The notes under the pieces: model-generated
What the model was told of the DNA's origin: nothing
Seen by the model: only the letters and a program-made list of their open reading frames with translations
Databases searched by the model: none
Translations under genes and position numbers: made by a program
Part shown: piece by piece, positions 24,901 through 32,087 of the stretch
Numbering within the stretch: the stretch's first letter is position 1
Layout: the number at the start of each line of letters is the position of its first letter
Assembly: GCA_002490425.1 (NCBI GenBank)
Contig: DKTZ01000060.1
Span: 1 to 43,634, forward strand
DNA from: Ruminococcaceae bacterium UBA7217
GTDB taxonomy: Bacteria; Bacillota; Clostridia; Oscillospirales; Acutalibacteraceae
Direction: 5' to 3'
Length of the DNA: 43,634 nt

Positions 24901-25078
24901 AAGCTATGTAATAAATACAAGAGCGATTCTTTCTGGCGTTCATTATGAGGACGGTGTTGAAATCCGCCGTGCTGCAACTGAAAATAATGTCACAATATTT
25001 ACTTCGCTTGATACCGTTAAGGTTTTGCTTGATGTTCTTGAGGAAACAACACAGACAATTTCAACTATTGACGCTTAA
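21905..25078 (+). CDS. carB: Carbamoyl-phosphate synthase large subunit
   Basis: A 1057-residue, full-length CarB making carbamoyl phosphate from bicarbonate, ammonia and two ATP. Two homologous ATP-grasp halves are visible, beginning KKVLIIGSGPIVIGQAAEFDY and KKIIVLGAGPIRIGQGVEFDY, each with its own ATP-binding RPAFTLGGTGGG / RPSFVLGGRAMQIV loop and EVNPR metal site, followed by a C-terminal allosteric methylglyoxal-synthase-like domain (ATSGTAAVLKENGI). The start at 21905 follows TTTGGAGGAAA. The small glutaminase subunit gene carA, usually immediately upstream, is absent: only 22 bases separate pyrC and carB. Confidence 0.97.
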   Translation: MAKRTDVKKVLIIGSGPIVIGQAAEFDYAGTQACLALKEEGYEVILCNSNPATIMTDTSIADKVYMEPLTLEYIAKILRYERPDAIVPGIGGQTGLNLAMQLEKKGILKECGTKLLGTSSESIERAEDRELFKEMCESIGEPVIPSEITYNLEEAKKAAEEIGYPVVLRPAFTLGGTGGGFANNEEELVSIGMNAFKLSPVHQVLIEKSVKGYKEIEFEVMRDSNDHAITICGMENIDPVGVHTGDSIVVAPILSLNDHDLKMLNDSAIKIIRELKIEGGCNVQFALNPISSEYFLIEVNPRVSRSSALASKASGYPIARVTAKIAMGMALEDIPVAGGTAAIEPSLDYIVAKFPRFPFDKFADAPNTLGTQMKATGEVMGIGATLEECLLKSVRSLETGVCHFHLAKFDSYTDEQLLNYIKEFKDDNVYAIFELIRRGTSIEKLHEVTMITELFLESYKKIVDMEEKIKTNVNNVAVLKEAKILGFSDKFISNVWNVAETEVYKMRKENGITPIFKMVDTLHTGKYIAYLYSSYTGTNDSRLTDKKKIIVLGAGPIRIGQGVEFDYSTVHAVQTIKRAGYEAIIINNNPETVSTDYTTADKLYFEPLTPEDVMAIVDFEQPEGVIASLGGQTAINLAQPLMDRGVKIIGTDCDAIEKAENRDSFEKILKDLNIPQPKGQAVTNIEDGLKAANEIGYPVLVRPSFVLGGRAMQIVSKDEHLKHYLKTAVEIDVDKPVLVDKYIQGKEVEVDAICDGRDVFVPGIMELVERTGVHSGDSISVYPTFSISDKVKGIILQYAKKLGLGIGIIGLYNIQFIVTPKDEVYIIEVNPRSSRTVPFLSKATGYSLADIATEVILGKSLKEQGIFDLYPEEKHRYYVKVPVFSFNKIKGLDAYLSPEMKSTGEAIGYDDKLHRAMFKALTASGMNLQNYGTVLVTLADEDKEEAIPLIRRFYNMGFNIEATSGTAAVLKENGIRTRVRGKISEGSDEILESIRAGYVSYVINTRAILSGVHYEDGVEIRRAATENNVTIFTSLDTVKVLLDVLEETTQTISTIDA

Positions 25079-25092
25079 AGCTGAGGTTATTT

Positions 25093-25827
25093 ATGAAACA
25101 AGTTCTATTTTCAGTAAAAGAAAATACTCCTTTAACTGATAATGTTTACAAAATGATACTGACGGGTGACTGCTCTGATATTACGGCATCCGGTCAGTTT
25201 GTAAATATTAAAATCGACGGTCTTTTTCTTCGCAGACCGATTTCCGTCTGTGACAGAGAAGGGGATACGCTTACAATAATATATAAGGTTGTCGGCAAGG
25301 GTACTGAAATTATGAGCAAAATGCCCGAGGGTACTGTTCTTGATGTTCTTACGGGCCTCGGTAACGGCTATAACCTTGAGCTTTGCGGTGAAAATCCGTT
25401 GCTTCTCGGCGGCGGCGTAGGTGTTCCGCCGATGTATATGCTTGCAAAAGAGCTTAGAAACATCGGCAAGAAAGTTACCGTAATATTAGGCTTTAACACA
25501 AAGTCCGAGGTGTTTTACGAGGACGAGTTCAAGTCGCTCGGCTGTGATGTCACCGTTACCACTGTTGACGGTAGTTACGGCAAAAAAGGCTTTGTAACCG
25601 ATGCCTTGCCCGAAAGCTATTCACATTTCTGCTGTTGCGGCCCCGAACCGATGCTGAAAGCTGTTTATAAATCGACAAATACTTCGGGTCAGCTGAGCTT
25701 CGAAGAGCGTATGGGTTGCGGATTCGGTGCGTGTATGGGATGCAGCTGTAAAACAATAACGGGCTACAAGAGAATTTGTAAGGAAGGCCCTGTTATGAAG
25801 AAGGAGGAAATTTTATGGGAAGATTAA
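25093..25827 (+). CDS. pyrK: Dihydroorotate dehydrogenase B, electron-transfer subunit
   Basis: A 244-residue iron-sulfur flavoprotein passing electrons from PyrD to NAD+. FAD is bound by the LRRPISVCDR segment, the pyridine nucleotide by LLLGGGVGVPPMYMLAKEL, and the [2Fe-2S] cluster by the C-terminal cysteines in ERMGCGFGACMGCSCKT and KRICKEGPV. Length is normal. The start follows a GAGGTT site 14 bases after carB. It overlaps pyrD by 13 bases, with the pyrD ribosome binding site (AGGAGG) inside its last codons, so the two subunits are translated together. Confidence 0.95.
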   Translation: MKQVLFSVKENTPLTDNVYKMILTGDCSDITASGQFVNIKIDGLFLRRPISVCDREGDTLTIIYKVVGKGTEIMSKMPEGTVLDVLTGLGNGYNLELCGENPLLLGGGVGVPPMYMLAKELRNIGKKVTVILGFNTKSEVFYEDEFKSLGCDVTVTTVDGSYGKKGFVTDALPESYSHFCCCGPEPMLKAVYKSTNTSGQLSFEERMGCGFGACMGCSCKTITGYKRICKEGPVMKKEEILWED

Positions 25828-26726
25828 GTGTAAATCTTTGCGGAGTTGAGCTTGAAAATCCTGTAATTCCTGCTTCAGGCACTTTCGGATTCGGCTATGA
25901 ATTTGCTGAAATTTATGATATAAACTGTCTCGGCACATTTTCCTTTAAGGGCACAACAAAGGATGCACGTTTCGGTAATCCCACACCGAGAATTGCCGAA
26001 TGTACCGCAGGAATGATAAACGCCGTAGGTCTTCAAAACCCGGGTGTAGAAAAGGTTATTGCCGAAGAATTGCCAAAGCTTAAGAAGTGCTTTAATAAGC
26101 CTGTTATGGCAAATGTAAGCGGCTTTTCAGTTGACGATTATGCGTACACCTGCGAAAAATTAGATAAAGAAGAGCAAATCGGCTGGTTTGAGGTTAATGT
26201 CAGCTGTCCCAATGTCCACGGCGGCGGTATGAGCTTCGGAACAGACCCGAAAGCTGCATTTGAAGTTACAAAAGCTGTCAAGGCGGTAACAAATAAGCCT
26301 GTAATTGTTAAGCTTTCACCGAATGTAACCGATATTGTGTCCATAGCCAAAGCGTGTGAGGACGCAGGGGCAGACGGAATTAGCCTTATTAACACAATGC
26401 TCGGTATGCGAATTGATTTAAACAGAAGAACACCTATAATCAAAAATAAGATGGGCGGTTTTTCGGGCTCTGCGATTTTTCCCGTGGCTGTAAGAATGGT
26501 GTATCAGGTTTCAAATGCCGTTAGTATCCCGGTTGTGGGAATGGGCGGTGTTTCCTCAGCCGAAGATGTTATTGAAATGATGATGGCAGGTGCAACGGCA
26601 GTCGAAATCGGTGCGGCAAACCTTATAAATCCTTTTGCCTGCCGTGACATTATAAACGAATTGCCGCAAGTGCTTGATAAATACAAAATAAATGAAATTA
26701 AAGATATAATAGGAGTGGTCGAATAA
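25815..26726 (+). CDS. pyrD: Dihydroorotate dehydrogenase, class 1B catalytic subunit
   Basis: A 303-residue FMN barrel enzyme oxidising dihydroorotate to orotate. The class 1 catalytic base Cys131 is in WFEVNVSCPNVHGGG; other FMN/substrate motifs are PVIPASGTFGFGYEF, KGTTKDARFGNPTPRI, NAVGLQNPG, IVKLSPNVTDI and VVGMGGVSSAEDVIEMMMAG. Together with overlapping pyrK it forms the NAD-dependent heterotetrameric type of Gram-positive bacteria. It shares one base with pyrF (TAATG). Confidence 0.97.
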   Translation: MGRLSVNLCGVELENPVIPASGTFGFGYEFAEIYDINCLGTFSFKGTTKDARFGNPTPRIAECTAGMINAVGLQNPGVEKVIAEELPKLKKCFNKPVMANVSGFSVDDYAYTCEKLDKEEQIGWFEVNVSCPNVHGGGMSFGTDPKAAFEVTKAVKAVTNKPVIVKLSPNVTDIVSIAKACEDAGADGISLINTMLGMRIDLNRRTPIIKNKMGGFSGSAIFPVAVRMVYQVSNAVSIPVVGMGGVSSAEDVIEMMMAGATAVEIGAANLINPFACRDIINELPQVLDKYKINEIKDIIGVVE

Positions 26727-27424
26727 TGGGTAAGGATGTTATTGTTGCTTGCGATTTTGCAAGTGCAGAAAAAACTTATGAATTTCTTGATTTATTCACT
26801 GAACGCAAACCGTTTGTGAAAATCGGTATGGAGCTTTTTTATGCAGAAGGTCCTCAAATTGTAAGAGAGATTAAGAAAAGGGGACACAAAATTTTCCTCG
26901 ACTTAAAGCTTCACGACATTCCGAATACCGTTAAAAAGTCGATGGCTGTTCTTTCAAACCTTGATGTTGATATAACAAATCTTCACGCGGGCGGAACTGT
27001 CAGAATGATGGAAGCCGCTTTAGAGGGGCTTACGAGAGAAGACGGAACAAGACCGCTTCTCATAGCTGTAACACAGCTTACCTCAACCGACCAAGAGTCT
27101 ATGGAAAATGATTTGTTAATTAAAGAGCCTATTGATAAAGTCGTTATGCATTATGCCGAGAATGCCAAAAAGGCGGGTCTTGACGGCGTTGTATGCTCTC
27201 CGCTTGAGGCAGAAAAGGTGCATAATACCTGCGGCAAAGATTTCCTGACAATTACACCGGGCGTACGGTTTGCCGACGGCGATATCGGCGACCAAAAGCG
27301 TGTAATGACTCCTGCTGAGGCTAAAAAAATCGGCTCAGATTATATTGTTGTCGGAAGACCGATTACGGCGGCACAAGACCCCGTTGCGGCATACAACAGA
27401 TGTATTGCGGAATTTGTAGATTAA
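26726..27424 (+). CDS. pyrF: Orotidine 5'-phosphate decarboxylase
   Basis: A 232-residue barrel decarboxylase converting OMP to UMP. The catalytic Lys-Asp array is in IFLDLKLHDIPNTVKK, with the N-terminal VIVACDFASAEK and KIGMELFY segments and the phosphate-binding ITPGVRFADGDIGDQKRVMTP and IVVGRPIT. AGGAGTGG precedes the start, which overlaps the pyrD stop by one base. Confidence 0.96.
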   Translation: MGKDVIVACDFASAEKTYEFLDLFTERKPFVKIGMELFYAEGPQIVREIKKRGHKIFLDLKLHDIPNTVKKSMAVLSNLDVDITNLHAGGTVRMMEAALEGLTREDGTRPLLIAVTQLTSTDQESMENDLLIKEPIDKVVMHYAENAKKAGLDGVVCSPLEAEKVHNTCGKDFLTITPGVRFADGDIGDQKRVMTPAEAKKIGSDYIVVGRPITAAQDPVAAYNRCIAEFVD

Positions 27425-27451
27425 GAAATTTGAATATAAGGAGAAAATACT

Positions 27452-28090
27452 ATGGAACTCAAAAATCTCATAGCAAAAGACCTACTCAAAATCAAGGCGG
27501 TTTTTTTCCGTCCTGAAGAGCCCTTCACATGGGCAAGCGGTATTAAAAGCCCTGTTTACTGCGACAACAGATTAACTCTTACAGCTCCCGAGGTTCGTAC
27601 AGACGTTGAAAACGGACTCGCACAGCTTATTAAAGAAAACTATCCCGATGCCGAAGTGCTTATGGGTACTTCAACTGCAGGCATAGCTCACGCCGCAATT
27701 ACTGCACATCTTCTTGATATGCCAATGGGCTATGTTCGTTCAGGCGCAAAAGACCACGGCAGACAGAATCAAATCGAGGGAAAGCTTGAAAAGGGTCAAA
27801 AGGTAGTCGTAGTTGAAGACCTTATTTCAACAGGCGGCAGTGTTATAGAAGTTGTAAATGTTTTGCGTGAAGCAGGAGCAGAGGTTCTCGGCGTTGTTTC
27901 AATTTTCACCTACGGAATGCAAAAAGGTCTTGACAGACTGGAAGCGGCAAATGTTAAAAATATTTCTCTTACTAACTTTGACTGCATTGCAGAGGTTGCG
28001 GCAGAAGAAGGATACATTAAGCCTGAGGATATTAAAAGACTGATTGCTTTTAGAAACAATCCTTCGGACGAAAGTTGGATAGGAGCATAA
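27452..28090 (+). CDS. pyrE: Orotate phosphoribosyltransferase
   Basis: A 212-residue type I phosphoribosyltransferase joining orotate and PRPP to OMP. The PRPP loop is VVVVEDLISTGGSVIEV; FTWASGIKSPVYCDNR and GMTSTAGI-like LMGTSTAGIAHAA bind orotate and pyrophosphate, and GYVRSGAKDHGRQNQIEG is the flexible catalytic loop. AAGGAG precedes the ATG. It lies between pyrF and pyrB. Confidence 0.96.
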   Translation: MELKNLIAKDLLKIKAVFFRPEEPFTWASGIKSPVYCDNRLTLTAPEVRTDVENGLAQLIKENYPDAEVLMGTSTAGIAHAAITAHLLDMPMGYVRSGAKDHGRQNQIEGKLEKGQKVVVVEDLISTGGSVIEVVNVLREAGAEVLGVVSIFTYGMQKGLDRLEAANVKNISLTNFDCIAEVAAEEGYIKPEDIKRLIAFRNNPSDESWIGA

Positions 28091-28092
28091 TA

Positions 28093-29016
28093 ATGAGAAG
28101 TGTCATTGACATAGTTGACCTTACAACCGAAGAGCTTGACGGGCTTATAAAAACAGCTATTGACATTATAGATAATCCAAAAAAGTATTCCGAAATCTGT
28201 CACGGTAAAAAGCTTGCAACGCTGTTCTTTGAACCGTCAACAAGAACAAGAATGAGCTTTGAAGCGGCTATGTATGAGCTTGGCGGCAATGTTATTTCTA
28301 TGACTGATGCGGCTTCTTCATCTGCTTCTAAGGGGGAAAGCGTTTCGGATACTGCCAAAACAGTTAGTTGCTATGCTGACATAATTGCAATGCGCCACCC
28401 AAAAGAGGGTGCGGCTTTTGTTGCGGCAAAAGCGGCTTCAATTCCTGTAATCAATGCAGGTGACGGCGGACATTGCCACCCAACCCAAACGCTTGCCGAT
28501 TTACTCACAATTTACCGTGAAAAGGGTAGATTCAATAATTTAACAGTCGGGCTTTGCGGCGACCTTAAATTCGGCAGAACTGTTCACTCTCTTATAAATG
28601 CACTTTCAAGATATGAGGGCATAAAGTTTGTGCTTATTTCTCCCGATGAATTAAAACTTCCGAGCTATGTCAAGAGAGATTCAATAAAAGCCAAAAATAT
28701 CCCCTATGTTCAGACAACTGACCTTGAAAGCGCAATGCCTGAGCTTGACATTCTTTATATGACAAGGGTTCAGCGTGAGAGATTCTTTAATGAAGAGGAT
28801 TATTTAAGACTTAAAGACAGTTATATTTTAACTCCCGATAAACTTAAAAATGCAAAGAATGAATTGTCAATAATGCATCCTCTTCCGAGAGTAAATGAGA
28901 TAAGCATTGCTATTGATGATGACCCTCGTGCGTGCTATTTTAAACAGGTGCTCAATGGGAAATATATGCGTATGGCGCTTATCCTTAAGCTTTTAAAGGA
29001 GGCAGGCACAATATGA
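28093..29016 (+). CDS. pyrB: Aspartate carbamoyltransferase, catalytic subunit
   Basis: A 307-residue carbamoyltransferase making carbamoyl-aspartate. Carbamoyl-phosphate binding motif FFEPSTRTRMSFEAAM, the SVSDTAKTVSCY 80s loop with its Ser and Lys-containing KGESVSDT, MRHPKEGAA, HPTQTLADLLTIY, and the aspartate-binding HPLPRVNEIS are all present. The ATG at 28093 is chosen because TAGGAG stands 7 bases upstream; an earlier in-frame ATG lies inside pyrE. It overlaps pyrI by four bases, giving a catalytic-regulatory pair and therefore an allosteric, PyrI-containing holoenzyme. Confidence 0.96.
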   Translation: MRSVIDIVDLTTEELDGLIKTAIDIIDNPKKYSEICHGKKLATLFFEPSTRTRMSFEAAMYELGGNVISMTDAASSSASKGESVSDTAKTVSCYADIIAMRHPKEGAAFVAAKAASIPVINAGDGGHCHPTQTLADLLTIYREKGRFNNLTVGLCGDLKFGRTVHSLINALSRYEGIKFVLISPDELKLPSYVKRDSIKAKNIPYVQTTDLESAMPELDILYMTRVQRERFFNEEDYLRLKDSYILTPDKLKNAKNELSIMHPLPRVNEISIAIDDDPRACYFKQVLNGKYMRMALILKLLKEAGTI

Positions 29017-29429
29017 ATATAGATTCAATACAGAACGGTGTTGTAATCGACCATATAGCGGCAGGCTGCGGAATGAAGCTCTTTAACCTTTTAGGACTTG
29101 ACGGACTTGACGCATCGGTTGCAATTATAAAAAATGTTCAAAGCAAAAAGATGGGCAAAAAAGACATCATAAAAATTGATGCGGATATTGACCTGAATCT
29201 TGATGTTATCGGTTATGTTGACCCGGACGCTACGGTAAACATTATAAAAAACGGCGTGCTTACCGAAAAAATGTCAATTGATATGCCTGAAACGCTTGTG
29301 AATGTAATTAAATGCAAAAATCCCCGTTGCATAACATCATGTGAGCAGGAGTTAGACCAAATTTTCAGACTTTCTGACAGAGCAAATAAAGAGTACCGCT
29401 GTCTTTACTGCGAAACAAAAGCAAAATAA
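29013..29429 (+). CDS. pyrI: Aspartate carbamoyltransferase, regulatory subunit
   Basis: A 138-residue nucleotide-binding regulatory chain. The N-terminal allosteric domain (GVVIDHIAAGCGMKLFNLLG, KKDIIKIDADIDL) is followed by a zinc domain with four cysteines in CKNPRCITSCEQEL and YRCLYCE: a CxxxxC pair and a CxxC pair in family spacing. It mediates feedback control by CTP/ATP on PyrB. The start overlaps the pyrB stop (ATGA) and follows GGAGGCAGG. Last gene of the pyr operon, ended by a terminator. Confidence 0.95.
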   Translation: MNIDSIQNGVVIDHIAAGCGMKLFNLLGLDGLDASVAIIKNVQSKKMGKKDIIKIDADIDLNLDVIGYVDPDATVNIIKNGVLTEKMSIDMPETLVNVIKCKNPRCITSCEQELDQIFRLSDRANKEYRCLYCETKAK

Positions 29430-29445
29430 GAATAAAACGGTTTTA

Positions 29446-29479
29446 AATCAGCCTCTCAAAATAAGAGGTTGATTTTTTT
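29446..29479 (+). terminator. Terminator of the pyr operon
   Basis: AATCAGCCTCT (29446-29456) pairs with AGAGGTTGATT (29464-29474), 11 bp with one G-U, followed by TTTTTTT. Confidence 0.9.
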
Positions 29480-29492
29480 GTAAAAATTATCA

Positions 29493-29521
29493 TTTACAAA
29501 CGGCAGTTTTTTTAGTACAAT
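29493..29521 (+). promoter_or_regulatory. Promoter of azlCD
   Basis: TTTACA (29493-29498), 17 bases, TACAAT (29516-29521), 22 bases before the azlC start. Confidence 0.7.
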
Positions 29522-29543
29522 ATCTCCTTGTGAGGCGAGAAAT

Positions 29544-30284
29544 ATGAACGAAAAAGCAACAGAGAAAAGTAAAATATTTCTTAAAGGAATGAAAGACGGT
29601 GCGCCGATTGGACTCGGCTATTTTGCCGTTTCTTTTTCAATCGGCATAACCGCAAAGAACACGGGCCTTAATGCATTGCAAGGCCTTTTTCTCAGTTTAC
29701 TTAATAATGCTTCGGCAGGCGAAATGGCAGGTCTTTCCTCAATAGCCGCAAGAACCTCGCTTATTACACTTGCTGTCGTAATGCTTGTCACTAATGCACG
29801 ATATCTTTTAATGAGCTGTGCCTTAAGCCAAAAGTTTTCACCCGACACACCTTTTTACCACCGACTGCTGATAGCCTTTGACATTACTGACGAAATTTTC
29901 GGTATAGGTATTTCTTACCCGGGTTACCTTGAACCTGCATATATGTACGGCGCTTTTTTAACAACAATACCTATGTGGGCGGCAGGAACAGTGCTCGGAA
30001 TAGTTGTAGGTAATATCCTGCCGCAGGTTGTAGTCAATGCTTTAAGCGTGGCAATCTACGGTATGTTTTTAGCTGTTGTAATTCCGCCGTGCCGAAAAAA
30101 TAAGGTCATAACAGGCGTTGTAATCAGCAGTTTAGTATTAAGCTACATTTCAAAATATATTCCGTTAATTTCAAAGGCATCTGAGAGCATCAGAGTAATA
30201 ATACTTACTTTGATAATTTCGGGAACAGCCGCATTACTTTTCCCGATAAAAGATAACGAAGAGGAGGAAAAGACAAATGAATAA
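29544..30284 (+). CDS. azlC: AzlC-family branched-chain amino acid exporter subunit
   Basis: A 246-residue membrane protein with the AzlC pattern: GAPIGLGYFAVSFSIGITAKNTGLNALQGLF near the N-terminus (small-residue-rich first helices), NARYLLMSCALSQKF in the middle and a late series of hydrophobic helices. With the small AzlD partner it forms an exporter of branched-chain amino acids or analogues at the cell membrane. GAGGCGAG precedes the ATG. Its stop overlaps the azlD start by 8 bases, indicating stoichiometric translation. Confidence 0.9.
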   Translation: MNEKATEKSKIFLKGMKDGAPIGLGYFAVSFSIGITAKNTGLNALQGLFLSLLNNASAGEMAGLSSIAARTSLITLAVVMLVTNARYLLMSCALSQKFSPDTPFYHRLLIAFDITDEIFGIGISYPGYLEPAYMYGAFLTTIPMWAAGTVLGIVVGNILPQVVVNALSVAIYGMFLAVVIPPCRKNKVITGVVISSLVLSYISKYIPLISKASESIRVIILTLIISGTAALLFPIKDNEEEEKTNE

Positions 30285-30582
30285 AAGCATATACGCATAC
30301 ATTATTGTAATGGCGGTTGTCAGCTATTTAATAAGAGTTTTTCCTCTGGCGGTTATACGTAAACCTATAACCAATAAATACATTAAGTCTTTCCTTTATT
30401 ATATACCGTATGTCACTCTTACTGTGATGACGTTTCCTGCGATTATTTATGCGACTGACAGCAAAGTAGGCGGAATTGCCGCATTGGTTGTGGGTGTTTT
30501 GTTAGCCGTTTTTACACGTAATTTGTTCATAGTTGCCTGCGGGTGCTGTTTAACAGTTTTAATACTTTCATTCGTTATATAA
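30277..30582 (+). CDS. azlD: AzlD-family branched-chain amino acid exporter subunit
   Basis: A 101-residue protein with three or four membrane segments and the AzlD signature SYLIRVFPLAVIRK (the 'tyl.R.lP' motif) followed by FLYYIPYVTLTVMTFPAI. It overlaps azlC and has an AGAGGAGGAAA ribosome binding site inside that gene. No terminator hairpin was seen before the purine promoter, about 75 bases downstream. Confidence 0.88.
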   Translation: MNKSIYAYIIVMAVVSYLIRVFPLAVIRKPITNKYIKSFLYYIPYVTLTVMTFPAIIYATDSKVGGIAALVVGVLLAVFTRNLFIVACGCCLTVLILSFVI

Positions 30583-30655
30583 AAATATACAAAATACGAC
30601 AAATTTTGATGCTTAAAATTATGAAAGAAAACATACTGTAAAACATCTAAAATCC

Positions 30656-30685
30656 TTGACTAATACTTTTGCTTTATGATATAAT
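30656..30685 (+). promoter_or_regulatory. Promoter of the purine operon
   Basis: TTGACT (30656-30661) and a perfect TATAAT (30680-30685) with an 18-base spacer. The transcript starts just ahead of the ZTP riboswitch. Confidence 0.8.
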
Positions 30686-30704
30686 TTTCTATGTTAGAAG
30701 AGTT

Positions 30705-30785
30705 GGTTCTTTGCGACTGACGGAATAATTGTGGAGCACCACGAAGGAGCAAGGAATTTAATATTTTGGCCGACCGTCTGGGCAC
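30705..30785 (+). promoter_or_regulatory. ZTP (pfl) riboswitch
   Basis: The aptamer consensus is clear in both halves. First half: a stem TTCTTTGC (30707-30714) / GCAAGGAA (30749-30756, one G-U), enclosing GACTGACGGAA and a hairpin GTGG...CCAC followed by GAAGGAGCAA, matching the known GACUGGCGAA...ACCACCGGGGAGC pattern. Second half: GCCGACCGTCTGGGCAC (30769-30785), the highly conserved pfl 3' domain. A variable linker joins them. ZTP/ZMP (AICAR nucleotides) accumulate when 10-formyl-tetrahydrofolate is short. The conserved 3' domain overlaps the terminator's 5' arm, so ligand binding should allow read-through into purE. Confidence 0.93.
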
Positions 30786-30822
30786 ATTTAACTGGCTTTT
30801 AGGGTTAAGTGTGTCTTTTTTA
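30781..30822 (+). terminator. ZTP-controlled intrinsic terminator
   Basis: GGCACATTTAAC (30781-30792) pairs with GTTAAGTGTGTC (30804-30815), 12 bp with two G-U pairs, followed by TTTTTT. Its 5' arm starts in the conserved CTGGGCA of the aptamer, the usual ZTP switch arrangement. Confidence 0.85.
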
Positions 30823-30843
30823 TTTTATTTAGGAGGTTTTTGT

Positions 30844-31338
30844 ATGAAAAAAGTCGGAATTATTATGGGCAGTGACAGTGATCTGCCGATTATTCAGAAA
30901 TGCACCGATATGCTTGATTCTCTTGAAATCCCATATACGGTTCATGTTTTCTCAGCTCACCGTACACCTGAAGAGGCGGCATCCTTTACAAAATCAGCGA
31001 AAGCTAACGGATATGGCGTAATTATTGCTGCAGCAGGTATGGCGGCTCATCTTGCAGGTGCAGTTGCCGCAAATACAACGCTTCCAGTAATCGGAATCCC
31101 GTGTAAATCTTCTGCACTTGACGGAATGGACGCGCTTCTCTCAACCGTTCAAATGCCTACGGGTATTCCCGTTGCAACAGTTGCTATTAACGGCGGCGGT
31201 AATGCGGTGCTTCTTGCGGCTCAGATTCTTGCTCTTTCGGATGAAGAGCTTTCGCAGAAACTTATAGATATGAGAGAAGAAAATAAAAAAGCTGTTTTAG
31301 CGAAAGACGCTAAAATTAACGCTCAGTTTAATAAATAA
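30844..31338 (+). CDS. purE: N5-carboxyaminoimidazole ribonucleotide mutase (PurE class I)
   Basis: A 164-residue mutase converting N5-CAIR to CAIR. Signatures: GIIMGSDSDLPII, VFSAHRTPEE with the catalytic His, AAAGMAAHLAGAVAA, and LDGMDALLSTVQMPTGIPVATVAI. The sequence is of the class I, PurK-dependent type; no purK lies in the window. The ATG at 30844 follows AGGAGG by 7 bases; the frame extends back into the riboswitch but that is leader. First gene of the purine operon. Confidence 0.95.
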   Translation: MKKVGIIMGSDSDLPIIQKCTDMLDSLEIPYTVHVFSAHRTPEEAASFTKSAKANGYGVIIAAAGMAAHLAGAVAANTTLPVIGIPCKSSALDGMDALLSTVQMPTGIPVATVAINGGGNAVLLAAQILALSDEELSQKLIDMREENKKAVLAKDAKINAQFNK

Positions 31339-31362
31339 TATTTTTATAAGGAGTTTTAAATT

Positions 31363-32073
31363 ATGGAAAAGACACTTGAGCTTTATGAAGGCAAGGCTAA
31401 AAAGGTTTTTGCAACAGAAGACCCTGAATTGGTAATTGTTTCTTATAAGGATGATGCTACCGCTCTTGACGGACTTAAAAAAGGTACAATTGTCGGTAAA
31501 GGCGCTATTAACAACCGTATGTCAAATTACCTTATGCAGATTCTTGAGAAAAAGGGTGTTAAAACTCATTTTGTTGAGGAGCTTAACGATAACGAAACCG
31601 TTGTTAAAAAGGTTTCAATAGTTCCTCTTGAAGTTATTATCAGAAATATTTCCGCAGGTTCTTTTGCAAAGCGTTTCGGCGTTGAAGAGGGAATTGTATT
31701 CTCTGAGCCTACAATCGAATTTTCTTATAAAAACGATGAGCTTCACGACCCGCTTATGAACTCTTATCACGCACTCGCTCTCGGCGTTGCAACTAAGGAA
31801 GAGATTGACACAATCAAGTCAATGGCATTTACTGTAAATGAGGTTCTTAAAGAGTATTTCAAAGGACTTGGCGTAAAGCTTGTTGATTTTAAACTTGAGT
31901 TCGGCAAAACAGCTGACGGTACAATCGTTCTTGCTGATGAAATTTCACCTGATACCTGCCGTTTTTGGGATGCAGAAACAAATGAAAAGCTTGATAAGGA
32001 CCGTTTCCGCAGAGATATGGGCGGAGTTGAAGATGCATACAAAGAAATGATGCACAGAGTTTTCGGCGAATAA
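31363..32073 (+). CDS. purC: SAICAR synthetase
   Basis: A 236-residue ATP-dependent ligase joining CAIR and aspartate. Typical motifs: LYEGKAKKVFATED at the start, VSYKDDATALDGLKKGTIVGKGAINNRMS (ATP/CAIR binding), VEVIIRN-type VPLEVIIRNISAGSFAKRFG, and LVDFKLEFGKTADGTIVLADEISPDTCRFWD. AAGGAG precedes the start. Located 24 bases after purE. Confidence 0.97.
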   Translation: MEKTLELYEGKAKKVFATEDPELVIVSYKDDATALDGLKKGTIVGKGAINNRMSNYLMQILEKKGVKTHFVEELNDNETVVKKVSIVPLEVIIRNISAGSFAKRFGVEEGIVFSEPTIEFSYKNDELHDPLMNSYHALALGVATKEEIDTIKSMAFTVNEVLKEYFKGLGVKLVDFKLEFGKTADGTIVLADEISPDTCRFWDAETNEKLDKDRFRRDMGGVEDAYKEMMHRVFGE

Positions 32074-32087
32074 TCGGAGGAAAAATA

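Noticed and set aside
30583..30655. Terminator for azlCD before the purine promoter
   Set aside because: The stretch is A/T-rich with no stable stem followed by a T-run; read-through into the purine leader is possible.
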